NCBI GenBank assembly: GCA_910587705.1
Contig: CAJUMX010000011.1
Coordinates: 44,065 to 108,064, forward strand
Origin: an uncultured Oscillibacter sp.
GTDB taxonomy: Bacteria; Bacillota; Clostridia; Oscillospirales; Oscillospiraceae
DNA: 64,000 bases
Direction: 5' to 3'
In this document: one piece after another, positions 15,736 through 24,549 of the stretch
Position numbering within the stretch: the stretch's first letter is position 1
How the letters are laid out: every line of letters begins with the position of its first letter
The notes under the pieces: model-generated
The model's database searches: none
The model's input: only the letters and a program-made list of their open reading frames with translations
Told to the model about the DNA's origin: nothing
Position numbers and translations under genes: made by a program

Positions 15736-16326
15736 TTACCAAATCTTCAGGCCGGAGAAGCCCATGAACGCCAGGGCCATGAGGCCGGCGGTAACCAGTG
15801 CGATGGGGAATCCGTCGAAGCTCTTGGGATACTCGGCAAAGACCAGCCGTTCCCGGATGCTGGCAAACAGCACGATGGCAACCAGGAAGCCGATGCCGCC
15901 GGTGATGCCGTAGACCACGGACTCGATGAAGTTATAGCTCTCCTGGATGTTCAGCAGCGCAACGCCCAGCACCGCGCAGTTGGTGGTGATCAGGGGCAGG
16001 TACACGCCCAGGGCCGTATACAGGGAGGGCATGGACTTCTGGAGGAACATCTCGATGAACTGCACCAGGGAGGCGATGACCAGGATGAAGGCCACCGTCT
16101 GCATGTACATCAGGTCCAGAGGCACCAGGATGAAGTTGTTCACCGCCCAGGTGATGGCGGAGGCCAGACCCATGACGAAGGTCACGGCGAAGCCCATGCC
16201 CACGGCGGTATCCACCTTCTTGGAAACGCCCAGGAAGGGGCAGATGCCCAGGAACTGGGAGAAGATGAAGTTATTCGCCAGAATGGCGGCCAGCGTAATG
16301 GCCAGCAATCTTGAAATTTGATCCAT
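15736..16326 (-). CDS. rnfA: Rnf complex subunit A
   Basis: This 196-residue integral membrane subunit has six hydrophobic helices and is homologous to RnfE and NqrE. The conserved half-repeats around FSQFLGICPFLGVSKK and TNCAVLGVALL contain the cysteines proposed to bind an intramembrane 2Fe-2S centre between RnfA and RnfE. It begins directly after rnfE without a gap, implying translational coupling. Confidence 0.96.
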   Translation of the reverse strand: MDQISRLLAITLAAILANNFIFSQFLGICPFLGVSKKVDTAVGMGFAVTFVMGLASAITWAVNNFILVPLDLMYMQTVAFILVIASLVQFIEMFLQKSMPSLYTALGVYLPLITTNCAVLGVALLNIQESYNFIESVVYGITGGIGFLVAIVLFASIRERLVFAEYPKSFDGFPIALVTAGLMALAFMGFSGLKIW

Positions 16327-16926
16327 TTACTTGCCCTCCTTACTCTTGGACAGCGCCCACTGCATGGCGGCGATGAGGAAGCCCAGCACCAGGAAACCGC
16401 CCACGGGCAGAGTCAGAATGCCGATGGGGAACTGCTCCGGGATGATGCGGAAGCCCGCCAGGGTCCCCGCGCCCAGCAGCTCCCGGATGAAACACATCGC
16501 CAGCAGGACGAGGGTGTAGCCCAGGCCCTGGAAGATGCCGTCAAAGAAGGAAGCGCCCACGCCGTTCTTATAGGAGAAGGCCTCCGCCCGGCCCAGGATG
16601 ATGCAGTTCACCACGATCAGCGGAATGAACACGCCCAGGGAGGCGGCAATGGCGGGGACAAACGCCTGGAGCAGCAGATCCACGCAGGTAACGAAGCCCG
16701 CGATGACCACGATGAACATGGCGATACGGATTTTGTCCGGGACGATCTTGCGGATGGCGGAGATAACCACGTTGGAGGCCGTCAGGATGATGAGCACGGA
16801 CACGCCCATGCCCAAGCCGTTCATGATGGAGGTGGTGATGGCCATGGTGGAGCACAGGCCCAGCATCTGCACCAGAACGGGGTTTTGGGTCAGCAGGCCC
16901 TCTTTCAACTGTTTACCAAGATTCAT
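16327..16926 (-). CDS. rnfE: Rnf complex subunit E
   Basis: This 199-residue membrane protein is the RnfA paralogue and carries the same inverted-repeat topology. Cysteines in GLCSTMAITTS and VNCIILGRAEA correspond to the positions that bind the shared intramembrane iron-sulfur centre. It lies between rnfG and rnfA in a tightly packed operon. Confidence 0.96.
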   Translation of the reverse strand: MNLGKQLKEGLLTQNPVLVQMLGLCSTMAITTSIMNGLGMGVSVLIILTASNVVISAIRKIVPDKIRIAMFIVVIAGFVTCVDLLLQAFVPAIAASLGVFIPLIVVNCIILGRAEAFSYKNGVGASFFDGIFQGLGYTLVLLAMCFIRELLGAGTLAGFRIIPEQFPIGILTLPVGGFLVLGFLIAAMQWALSKSKEGK

Positions 16927-16944
16927 GTTTCAGCTCCCCCTTTC

Positions 16945-17565
16945 TCAGCCCATCACGCCGGCCACAGCCAGCGCGGCGTTGACGCCGTTGGCCACGCCCC
17001 GGGTGGACACGGTGGCGCCGGAGATGGCGTCCACGTTGGCCCCCACGGTCAGGGGCGCGTCGGCGGCGCTCTTGCCCTCGAACTGGCTCAGCACGCCTAC
17101 GCCGGAGGCGGTGGGCATGTTGGTCATGACCTTGGAGCCAATTCCGGCGGTTTCCGCGTTTTTGACGATGGACACGCCGGTGACGGTTCCTTCCCCGTCC
17201 ACGCCCACCATCATTTCAATCTTGCCCTGGGAGCCGCTGGCTACCACCTTGATGGCGTAGCCCGCGCCGGCGCCGCCCACCTGGACCTCATACACGGAGT
17301 CCAGGGTGACGCTGCCGGAGGCGGCGGTCATCTCGTCGGTGAGGGGCAGCTCATCGGAGAAGGTGGTGTTGTCCGGGTCCGCCACCACGGCTTTCATGGC
17401 CGCGACGGTGTTTGCCCAGTTGATGGCGTCGATTTTTTCCTCGGTGACGGCGTTGACGCCGCCCAGGGCCGCCGCCACAACCACACAGGTGACCAGCAGC
17501 GTGACGGTCAATTTGATAATGTACGCGGGGTCCATCTGGACCTTTTCCTTGCTCTTGGTGCTCAT
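16945..17565 (-). CDS. rnfG: Rnf complex subunit G (covalent FMN)
   Basis: This 206-residue protein has one N-terminal membrane helix (about residues 15-38) and an extracytoplasmic FMN domain. The flavinylation motif SGATVST (182-188) is present, with T188 as the likely attachment residue. An ApbE-type flavin transferase is needed but is not in this window. Its start overlaps the rnfD stop by 4 nt. Confidence 0.95.
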   Translation of the reverse strand: MSTKSKEKVQMDPAYIIKLTVTLLVTCVVVAAALGGVNAVTEEKIDAINWANTVAAMKAVVADPDNTTFSDELPLTDEMTAASGSVTLDSVYEVQVGGAGAGYAIKVVASGSQGKIEMMVGVDGEGTVTGVSIVKNAETAGIGSKVMTNMPTASGVGVLSQFEGKSAADAPLTVGANVDAISGATVSTRGVANGVNAALAVAGVMG

Positions 17566-18602
17566 TTCGCGGCCCCCTCCTTCTTGTCGGATTTCACAAC
17601 GCCGAAGCGCACGGGCTTGGTGTACTTGTCAATGAAGGGCACAAACAGGTTCATGACCATGATGGAGTAGCACACGCCCTCGTTATAGGACCCGAAGTAG
17701 CGGATCAGTACGGTGAAGAGGCCGCAGCCCACGCCGAAGATCAGCTGGCCCTTCTTGGTGACGGGGGAGGTGGCGTAGTCGGTAGCCATGAAGAACGCGC
17801 CCAGCATGAGGCCGCCGCCGAAGATGCTGTACAGCATCCAGTCCAGGCTGCTGCCGGCCTTGGGGAACAGGAAGGTGAGGACGGCCACGGTGCCGATGTA
17901 GGCCGCGGGAGTCTGCCAGTTGATGACCTTCCGCCAGATGAGGTACGCGCCGCCGATAATCAGCATCAGCGCGGAGACCTCGCCCAGGGAGCCGCCGATC
18001 TGGCCCATGAACATCTGGCCGACGCTGTATGTACCCGTGAGGTTTCCAAAGCTCTCGGCCAGGGCCACGGGGTCCGTGCCCTTCATATAGGCCAGGGGGG
18101 TGGCGGCGGTGACGATGTCCACGTTGGACCCAAACAGGGCCGCTTGATTCATGGCGGGGTCCACCCAGGTGGTCATGGACCCGGCGTAGCTGGCCAGCAG
18201 CACGGCCCGGCCCGCCAGGGCGGGGTTCACGAAGTTTTTGCCAATGCCGCCGAAGAGCTGCTTGACAATGATGATGGCGAAGGCGTCGCCAATGAGAATC
18301 ATCCAATAGGGAATCTGCACGGGGCTGACGAAAGCCAGCAGCATGCCGGTGACAACGGCAGAGAGGTCCTGGAAGGACTGCGGCTTCTTCATAACCTTGC
18401 GGTACAGCCACTCGAAGAACACGCACCCGGCCACGGACACCAGGGTCAGCGTCAGAGCCCGGAGGCCAAAGTTGAAGCAGGCGTAAGCCAGGGCAGGCAG
18501 CATGGCGATGATAACATCCTTCATGATACCCTGGGTGGTCTCGCTTCCGCGGATATGGGGCGAGGAGGTGGCGATCAGCTTGAGATTTTTATAGTCCGTC
18601 AT
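17562..18602 (-). CDS. rnfD: Rnf complex subunit D
   Basis: This 346-residue polytopic membrane subunit carries a second covalent flavin and is proposed to form part of the Na+ or H+ path. About nine hydrophobic helices are visible. The segment VDIVTAATPL (161-170) matches the FMN-attachment region, with T168 the probable site. It overlaps rnfC by 4 nt (ATGA) and is followed by rnfG with another 4-nt overlap. Confidence 0.96.
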   Translation of the reverse strand: MTDYKNLKLIATSSPHIRGSETTQGIMKDVIIAMLPALAYACFNFGLRALTLTLVSVAGCVFFEWLYRKVMKKPQSFQDLSAVVTGMLLAFVSPVQIPYWMILIGDAFAIIIVKQLFGGIGKNFVNPALAGRAVLLASYAGSMTTWVDPAMNQAALFGSNVDIVTAATPLAYMKGTDPVALAESFGNLTGTYSVGQMFMGQIGGSLGEVSALMLIIGGAYLIWRKVINWQTPAAYIGTVAVLTFLFPKAGSSLDWMLYSIFGGGLMLGAFFMATDYATSPVTKKGQLIFGVGCGLFTVLIRYFGSYNEGVCYSIMVMNLFVPFIDKYTKPVRFGVVKSDKKEGAAK

Positions 18603-19975
18603 TTGTTGACAACCTCCTTTTTCGCCTCATCGGCGGCTTTTTTTGCCTCGGCAGCGGCCTTGGCCTTGGCCGCGGCGTCCTTCACCAGCTGCTTGCCGGT
18701 TTTGAACATATGGGTCAGGTGCAGCCGGGCGGGGCAGGTGTAGGCGCAGGCGCCGCACTCCATGCAGTCCATGATGTGGGCGTCGTTCAGTTCGTCCACC
18801 AGGCCCTTGGAGGCATACTGGTACAGGAACAGGGGCTCCAGGTGCATGGGGCACACGCCCACGCACTTGCCACAGCGGATGCACTGGGGATGCTCCACGG
18901 TCTGCTCTTCCTTCTCGCAGAAGGCCAGCATGCAGCCCGTGCCCTTGGCCACGGGGATGTCGGCGGTGTACTGGGCCATGCCCATCATGGGGCCGCCGGC
19001 GATGAGCTTATAGGTGCCGTCCTTCAGCCCGCCGCAGAAGTCGAAGAGCAAAGAGACGGGGGTGCCGATGGGGCACTCGATATTCTTGGGCTCCACCACG
19101 CCGGAGCCGGAGACCGTCACCACCTTTTTCACCACAGGCATTCCCGTGGTAATCGCCTTGAAAATGGCACAGGTGGTATTGATATTGAATACCGCGCAGC
19201 CGATGTTGCTGGGCAGCCCGCCCGGGGGCACCTGCTTGCCGGTGATGGCCTGGCAGAGCTGCTTTTCACCGCCCTGGGGGTAGCGGCAGCGGAGACCCTC
19301 CACCACCACGGGGGCGTGCTTTTCGGCAATGGTTTTGTTCAGCTGGTCGATGCCGTTTTGTTTGTTGACCTCCACGCCGATGACCACTTTTTCCACGCCG
19401 AACATCTTGGCGAGGTAGGTCGCGCCGCCGATGATCTCCTCGGAGCGCTCCAGCATGGCCCGGTGGTCGCCGGTGATGTAGGGTTCGCACTCTGCGCCGT
19501 TGATGATCACGGTGTCCACTTTTCCGATGCCGCCGGAAATTTTCACGTGGGTGGGGAAGGTGGCGCCGCCCATGCCGACGATGCCGGCGTTTTTCACGAT
19601 TTCCACCATCTCGTCCACGCTCAGGGCGTCCGGGTTCGCGGGGGCCTGGACCTCCTCGCTGACCTCGTCCTGTCCGTCGTTGTCAATGACCACGGACATG
19701 ACGTTTCCGCCCATGGAATAGGGCCGGGGCTCCACCGCCTTGACGGTGCCGGAGACGCTGGCGTGGATGGGGGCGCCGAGACCGCGGAACTCGCCGATCT
19801 TCTGGCCCACCTTCACATGGTCGCCGGCCTTCACCAGGGGGGTGCATGGCGCGCCGAAGTGCTGGGACATGGGAATGACCACCTGTGCCGGAGCGGGCAG
19901 CTGTTCGATGGCCTTTTCATTGGTCGCGGCTTTCATGTCGTGGGGATGAACGCCGCCGAAGAACGCTTGTGCCAT
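18599..19975 (-). CDS. rnfC: Rnf complex subunit C (NADH-binding)
   Basis: This 458-residue peripheral subunit transfers electrons to NAD+. It has a barrel-sandwich N-terminal region, a NuoF-like nucleotide/FMN domain with GMGGATFPTHVK, and two 4Fe-4S clusters (CIRCGKCVGVCP and CMECGACAYTCP) near residues 365-415. The C-terminal tail is Ala/Lys-rich. It leads the operon; TGAGGTGA precedes the ATG. Together the six subunits couple ferredoxin:NAD+ oxidoreduction to ion pumping. Confidence 0.97.
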   Translation of the reverse strand: MAQAFFGGVHPHDMKAATNEKAIEQLPAPAQVVIPMSQHFGAPCTPLVKAGDHVKVGQKIGEFRGLGAPIHASVSGTVKAVEPRPYSMGGNVMSVVIDNDGQDEVSEEVQAPANPDALSVDEMVEIVKNAGIVGMGGATFPTHVKISGGIGKVDTVIINGAECEPYITGDHRAMLERSEEIIGGATYLAKMFGVEKVVIGVEVNKQNGIDQLNKTIAEKHAPVVVEGLRCRYPQGGEKQLCQAITGKQVPPGGLPSNIGCAVFNINTTCAIFKAITTGMPVVKKVVTVSGSGVVEPKNIECPIGTPVSLLFDFCGGLKDGTYKLIAGGPMMGMAQYTADIPVAKGTGCMLAFCEKEEQTVEHPQCIRCGKCVGVCPMHLEPLFLYQYASKGLVDELNDAHIMDCMECGACAYTCPARLHLTHMFKTGKQLVKDAAAKAKAAAEAKKAADEAKKEVVNK

Positions 19976-20083
19976 TATTTCACCTCATTTTTTACTCCTG
20001 ACAGCGGCCCGGGCGCGGACGGAAGGACCGCCCACCGTCGGGACGGCTGACCTGCCTGGACAGACTATCACATACTTCCTTAC

Positions 20084-20112
20084 ATTGTACACCATGCTTC
20101 TAAAAATGTCCA
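20084..20112 (-). promoter_or_regulatory. rnf operon promoter
   Basis: Minus-strand TGGACA (20107-20112) and TACAAT (20084-20089) are 17 nt apart, leaving a leader of about 100 nt. The leader has GC-rich partial repeats but no riboswitch class I recognise. Confidence 0.75.
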
Positions 20113-20199
20113 GTCTGTGAACTGCTTTTTTTCTGGTAATTTTGCCGTTTCTTGCGAAACCTTTACGCTTCCGGCCCCTTCCCCGGCCTGTTTGTGCCG

Positions 20200-20232
20200 A
20201 AAAAACCGCCCTCCCGGTGGGAAAGGGCGGTC
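20200..20232 (-). terminator. Terminator after the 332-aa unknown gene
   Basis: An 8-bp stem (20206-20213 with 20225-20232) is followed on the minus strand by six Ts. It separates the gene to its right from the rnf promoter. Confidence 0.87.
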
Positions 20233-20285
20233 CGTAATCGTTTGTTTCGGTAATCTTTGTCTTTGAAGCGGGCAAAAGAGGGCTG

Positions 20286-21284
20286 TTAAAACCGAATGTC
20301 CTTGGCCCACTCAATGGCCCAGACGGCGTCGGGCGGGAACTCCCATAGATAGCCCTTCACCGTTCGGATCGTGGAACGGTCCACGCTGCCCAGGAAGAGG
20401 TACTCGTTTCCCTTCCCATCAAAATAGAACCGCCGTCCGTCCCGCTTTTTAATGGTGATGTCAACCTTAGGCAGAAGCAGCTTGAAAATGCCCAGTATGA
20501 ATTCGTCCGCGCCGTCCGGCAGCTCCTTCATCGGCTCGCTGTCCTCCCAGCTCCACTTAGCGGCGCCGGGCTCTTTCGCGCAGCCAAAAAAGTCCGCGCA
20601 GGCATAAACGCCCTGGAACTGTTCTTCCAGCTCCCGGCATCTTTTTTCATCAGCTTGGATGGGCGGATACGGTTGATCCCCGTACCAGTCGCAGAAATAA
20701 AGGCGGACATTCGCAAATTTCCAGATATGTTTGGGGGAGCGCAGAACCAGGGCCGTACAGCCAAAGTTGTAATTGCCCCGCGCTCCGGAGACATCCAGCT
20801 CATGGACTGCCCCCTCATAGTCCTCCACCTGGCAGAACTCAAAAGAACGCCGCTTATCAGCCCAGCGCGATTCCGCCCCCTTCCAAATCATATCATCGGG
20901 GGAATTTCCGCTGGCGATGCCCTTCTTCCCGGCAGGGGAAAAATAGGCGAGCCACTGCGGTACATCCGTCACGGAGTTGCTGACCTTCGTCACGGCGGCC
21001 ACCTCCACGGCAGGGCAGGCCTTGGACATCGCGTTGACGCACCAGAGGTTGTAGCCTACGTAATGGGTAAAATACGCTCCCGTTTCCACCAGGACCGCCT
21101 CGCCGCCGTCCCGGCCCTCCAGGGCGAACATCCCGGCAAAGCTCTGGATTTCCTCCACCAGCGTCTGGTCCCAGTCCGCGGTGTCCTGCTTTTTCAGCCA
21201 CTTCTCCGCCGCCGGGCCCAAGGCCCGCAGGTCCTCCGCCTTTCCCCGGAAGGCAACGGCCAGATCGCCGTAGTCTATCGACAT
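20286..21284 (-). CDS. Hypothetical 332-aa cytoplasmic protein
   Basis: I do not recognise this protein. It has no signal peptide or membrane helix, is rich in Trp, Tyr and Asp, and contains several cysteines (for example VNAMSKACP, FEFCQVEDYEG, YACADFFGCAKE). The first 60 residues are helical and charged; the rest looks like a mixed alpha/beta fold. AAAGGAGGAC precedes the ATG at 21284, which was chosen over a start at 21344 that would overlap the upstream gene. Composition is less GC-rich than its neighbours, hinting at accessory origin. It lies 56 nt downstream of a racemase-family gene and may be cotranscribed. Confidence 0.75.
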   Translation of the reverse strand: MSIDYGDLAVAFRGKAEDLRALGPAAEKWLKKQDTADWDQTLVEEIQSFAGMFALEGRDGGEAVLVETGAYFTHYVGYNLWCVNAMSKACPAVEVAAVTKVSNSVTDVPQWLAYFSPAGKKGIASGNSPDDMIWKGAESRWADKRRSFEFCQVEDYEGAVHELDVSGARGNYNFGCTALVLRSPKHIWKFANVRLYFCDWYGDQPYPPIQADEKRCRELEEQFQGVYACADFFGCAKEPGAAKWSWEDSEPMKELPDGADEFILGIFKLLLPKVDITIKKRDGRRFYFDGKGNEYLFLGSVDRSTIRTVKGYLWEFPPDAVWAIEWAKDIRF

Positions 21285-21340
21285 GACAACGTCCTCCTTT
21301 TTTCGGTTTTTTCCAGTATATCCTTCCCCCGGCTGCGCTG

Positions 21341-21985
21341 TCAACCCTCCAGAACCAGCTCCGCCAGCCGCTCCGCCGGGTCCAGGATGGGGAGGCTTGT
21401 CCGCCTTTGCAGGGCCTCCTTCACATAGGGGAAGTGGGTGCAGCCCAGCACCACCGCCTCCGCGCCGTTGTCCTCAAAAAAGCGCAGGAGATGCTCCAGG
21501 CCGCAGCGCTCCACCAGCTCCTCCGGCGGTGCGCCGGCCTCCACCCCCAGCACCAGCCCCAGGTCCGCCGCGCCAAGGACCAAGGTCTCGGGGGAGGCGT
21601 TCACCATGGCCCGCTCCACCCCGGCGGCTCCCTGGCAGTTGGCGGCCAGGACCCCCATCCGGCGGTACCGGCAGGCCAGCTCGCCGTAAACGTCCATGGG
21701 GGTCCAGGCCCGGAGACCCCGGGCCTCCGCCAGGGCGTGAGCATCAATGGCCGCGCTGAGGGAGTTGCAGTAAACCAGCACCCGCTCTAAGCCTCGGGCT
21801 TTGATTTGATCCAAAATAGCTCCCACGGCCTCCTCCCGGGCGGACTGGGAGCCCACCTGGAAGGCAGTCTGCTCCTCCGGGGTCCGGGAGACGGGAAAGC
21901 CCAGGGCCTCTACGCCTTTTCCATTTAATAGCTCCACGCCCATTTGGGTGTCCACCGGCGTTCCGGCAATGACGGCGATTGTCAT
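21341..21985 (-). CDS. Aspartate/glutamate racemase family protein
   Basis: This 214-residue protein belongs to the cofactor-independent Asp/Glu racemase superfamily that uses two cysteines as acid/base catalysts. C73 (in VYCNSLSAA) and C182 (in VVLGCTHFPY) occupy the expected places in the two halves. The usual MurI start motif DSGxGG is absent and replaced by AGTPVDTQMG, so it is probably not the essential glutamate racemase. It may be an amino-acid racemase of other specificity. Spacing of 55 nt to phzF suggests an operon. Confidence 0.85.
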   Translation of the reverse strand: MTIAVIAGTPVDTQMGVELLNGKGVEALGFPVSRTPEEQTAFQVGSQSAREEAVGAILDQIKARGLERVLVYCNSLSAAIDAHALAEARGLRAWTPMDVYGELACRYRRMGVLAANCQGAAGVERAMVNASPETLVLGAADLGLVLGVEAGAPPEELVERCGLEHLLRFFEDNGAEAVVLGCTHFPYVKEALQRRTSLPILDPAERLAELVLEG

Positions 21986-22040
21986 AGGGATGTTCTCCTT
22001 ATATGTAGTTCTTGATTTCTTTCAAAGGACCGGCGTCCTT

Positions 22041-22850
22041 TTACAGGTCAAAGGGGATTTCCCCCTCCATGAACAGCCGGACCCTTCCGCCCAGAAAGAC
22101 CCGGTCCCCTTCCAGCCGGACGGCCACCACGCCGCCCCGCCGGGAAATCTGCCGGGCCGTCATGCGGTTTTTTCCCAGCTTCTTTGCCCAAATGGGGGCC
22201 AGGAAGGTGTGGGCTCGTCCCGTCACGGGGTCCTCCATGACGTGGGCTCTGGGGTAGGAGCAGGGGAAGAAGTACCGGGATACAAAATCGTACTCCGCAG
22301 AAGGGGCGGTCAGGATCAGCCCCAGCCCGTCCCGCAGGCCGTCCAGCTTTAAAATCCGCCCGTCGTCGGGAATAAACCGGGCCAGCTCTTCCTCGTTTCC
22401 CACGGTGAGCACCAGGTCTCCGCCGTCGAAATACGCCTCCCGGGCCAGACCGTCTGTCGCGGCCAGCATCGCCTCCGTCACCGGGACGGGCTTCGTCTTT
22501 CCAACGGGAAAATCCAGGGTAATCCACGCTCCCTCCCGCGTGGCCCGCAGCTCCCCGCTCAGGGTCTGAAAGCGCATCTCCGAAACGCCGGGCTCCACAA
22601 ACTCACTGACGACGTAGGCCGACGCCAGGGTGGCGTGGCCGCAGAGATCAATCTCCCCGCTGGGGGTAAACCATTTCAGGTCATAGGTCCCGCCGCCGGT
22701 TTTGACCACAAAGGCGGTTTCCGAATAGTTGTTTTCTATGGCGATGCTCTGCATGAGCGCCGGGTCCGGCATCCGCTTGCAGGGCAGGACCGCCGCCGGA
22801 TTCCCGGCAAACAGCTCCTCCGCGAAGGCGTCCAAAATATACTGCCGCAT
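22041..22850 (-). CDS. PhzF-family isomerase
   Basis: This 269-residue protein has the PhzF/DAP-epimerase-like fold. E44 in NNYSETAFV is the catalytic acid of the family, and GEIDLCGHATLASAYV is the second signature. Most such proteins outside phenazine clusters have unknown substrates. No phenazine genes are present here. The C-terminal half has the family segment DPVTGRAHTFLAPIWA. It is the first gene of a probable three-gene unit with the racemase-family protein and the 332-aa protein. Confidence 0.92.
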   Translation of the reverse strand: MRQYILDAFAEELFAGNPAAVLPCKRMPDPALMQSIAIENNYSETAFVVKTGGGTYDLKWFTPSGEIDLCGHATLASAYVVSEFVEPGVSEMRFQTLSGELRATREGAWITLDFPVGKTKPVPVTEAMLAATDGLAREAYFDGGDLVLTVGNEEELARFIPDDGRILKLDGLRDGLGLILTAPSAEYDFVSRYFFPCSYPRAHVMEDPVTGRAHTFLAPIWAKKLGKNRMTARQISRRGGVVAVRLEGDRVFLGGRVRLFMEGEIPFDL

Positions 22851-22886
22851 AAGTCCCTCCTCCCACAGCTCGACGATATTGGGTCT

Positions 22887-22915
22887 ATCTTACCACACCC
22901 TTGCCGCCGCTTCAA
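22887..22915 (-). promoter_or_regulatory. phzF-racemase promoter
   Basis: Minus-strand TTGAAG (22910-22915) and TAAGAT (22887-22892) are 17 nt apart, 36 nt before the phzF ATG. Confidence 0.7.
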
Positions 22916-22976
22916 CCCCACCCTTTTGTCCTACCGGCCCCGTCATGTCCATATAGTGTAGGACGGGGGTGTTGTT

Positions 22977-24488
22977 TTGAAAAAAGGAAGCACCATGTTT
23001 TACGGCGCTCTGCTGCTCACCGGGGCCAATCTGGTTCTCCGGCTGGCGGGCATGAGCTTTCAGGTCTATCTCTCCGGCCGGGTCGGGGCCGCCGGGGTGG
23101 GCCTTTTGCAGCTGGTCCTCTCCGTGCGGGCGCTGGCCTTCACCCTGGGCTCCGCCGGGGCCCGGACCTGCGCCCTCTACCTCTCCGCCGAGGCCCTGGG
23201 GCGGAGGAGGAGCGTCCGGCCCGCCCTGGCCGGCTGTGTCTGGTACTGCCTCCTCTTCGCCCTGCCCACAGCGGCGGGGCTCTGGGTCCTCACTCCCCGC
23301 ATCGCCGGGGGCTGGATTGGGGATCACGCGACGGAAGCCGCCCTCCGGGCCTTTGCCCTGTTTCTGCCGGTGAGCTGCTTAAACGGCGTGATGACCGGCC
23401 TCTTCACCGCCGCCGGGCGGCTGCGGACTCTGGTGGTGGTGGAGTTTTGGGAGCAGGGCTGCGCCATCGCCGTCACCTTTGCCCTCCTCTCTCGTTGGGC
23501 GGGCGGGGATGTGGAACGGGCTTGTCTGTCGGTGGCCCTGGGCTCCTCCCTGGCCGGGGCGCTGTCCCTGGGGGCTCTGTGGCTTCTCCGGCAAGAGGGC
23601 GCTTCCCAAGGCCGGACGGACCACCCCCCCTGGCGGCGGGTCTTTGGGCTGGCTTTGCCGGTGGGGCTGGCGGACGATCTCCGGGCGGGGCTCAATACCA
23701 TCGAAAATCTCATCATCCCCCGGCGGCTGGCTCTTTTCGCCGGGACGGTGAACGCCATGGCGGACTACGGCGTGCTCCACGGCATGGTATTCCCGGTGCT
23801 GATGTTTCCCACCGCCATTCTGGCCTCCCTGGCGGACCTGCTGGTGGCGGAATTCTCCCGCTGCTCCCAGCGCCGGGGACAGGTCCGGGTCCGGTATCTG
23901 GCCCGGCAGGGACTTCGGGTCTCTTGGCTCTTCGGCATCTGCGCGGGAGGGGCCGTCTTTGCCGCCGCCCGGCCCTTGGGGCAGCTGCTCTACCGCAGCG
24001 AGGCCGCCGGGGCCTGCCTCCGGCTGTATGCCCCTCTGGTCCCCATCCTCTATTTGGATATCGTGGTGGACGCCATGTGCAAGGGCCTGGGCCAGCAGAG
24101 CGCCAACGCCCGGTACAACCTGCTGACGAACCTCATGGACGTGGCCCTGCTCTGGCTGCTGCTGCCCCGGTACGGCATGGGGGGCTACTATTTCAGCTTC
24201 GCCGCCTCCCACCTGGTGAACTTCGGCCTGAGCCTCCGGCGGCTGGGGCGGTCGGCGGGCCTGCGGTTCTCCCCTGGCCCGGCGGTGAAATCCGCCCTCT
24301 GCGGGGCTGTCGCCGCCCTGCCCGTGTTCCTCCTCCGACCCCAGGCGGGAGCGGCGGGGGCCTTGCTTCCCATGGGGTGCTATTTGCTGGCGCTGGCCTC
24401 CTTGTGGCTTCTATTCCGGGTGGTGGGCTGGAAGGACGTTTTGTGGCTCCGGGGTCTCCTGGGGGCCGGGCGGAAGCGGAGAGATTGA
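22977..24488 (+). CDS. SpoVB/MurJ-like polysaccharide flippase (MOP superfamily)
   Basis: This 503-residue protein has 12-14 hydrophobic helices spread over its whole length, without a signal peptide. It resembles the SpoVB group of MOP-superfamily flippases, which carry lipid-linked peptidoglycan or polysaccharide precursors; in sporulating Firmicutes SpoVB is needed for spore cortex. The start is a TTG at 22977 with a G-rich ribosome-binding site; an ATG at 22995 preceded by AAGGA is an alternative. The sequence CATATAGT (22949-22956) resembles a sigma-E -10 box, but no convincing -35 was found. The spoVB role is inferred from family and spore context. Confidence 0.85.
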   Translation: MKKGSTMFYGALLLTGANLVLRLAGMSFQVYLSGRVGAAGVGLLQLVLSVRALAFTLGSAGARTCALYLSAEALGRRRSVRPALAGCVWYCLLFALPTAAGLWVLTPRIAGGWIGDHATEAALRAFALFLPVSCLNGVMTGLFTAAGRLRTLVVVEFWEQGCAIAVTFALLSRWAGGDVERACLSVALGSSLAGALSLGALWLLRQEGASQGRTDHPPWRRVFGLALPVGLADDLRAGLNTIENLIIPRRLALFAGTVNAMADYGVLHGMVFPVLMFPTAILASLADLLVAEFSRCSQRRGQVRVRYLARQGLRVSWLFGICAGGAVFAAARPLGQLLYRSEAAGACLRLYAPLVPILYLDIVVDAMCKGLGQQSANARYNLLTNLMDVALLWLLLPRYGMGGYYFSFAASHLVNFGLSLRRLGRSAGLRFSPGPAVKSALCGAVAALPVFLLRPQAGAAGALLPMGCYLLALASLWLLFRVVGWKDVLWLRGLLGAGRKRRD

Positions 24489-24513
24489 ATTTTTCCGGAG
24501 TTCCTGTTATAAT
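24485..24513 (+). promoter_or_regulatory. kdpDE promoter
   Basis: TTGAAT (24485-24490) and TATAAT (24508-24513) are 17 nt apart. The -35 overlaps the stop codon of the flippase gene, so the two-component pair can be transcribed independently. Confidence 0.82.
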
Positions 24514-24549
24514 GGGGAAAACACCCCGATTTAGAAAGGAGCCTCCGCC

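Noticed and set aside
22925..22956. Sigma-E promoter for the SpoVB-like gene
   Set aside because: CATATAGT resembles the -10 but no -35 was found at the correct distance.
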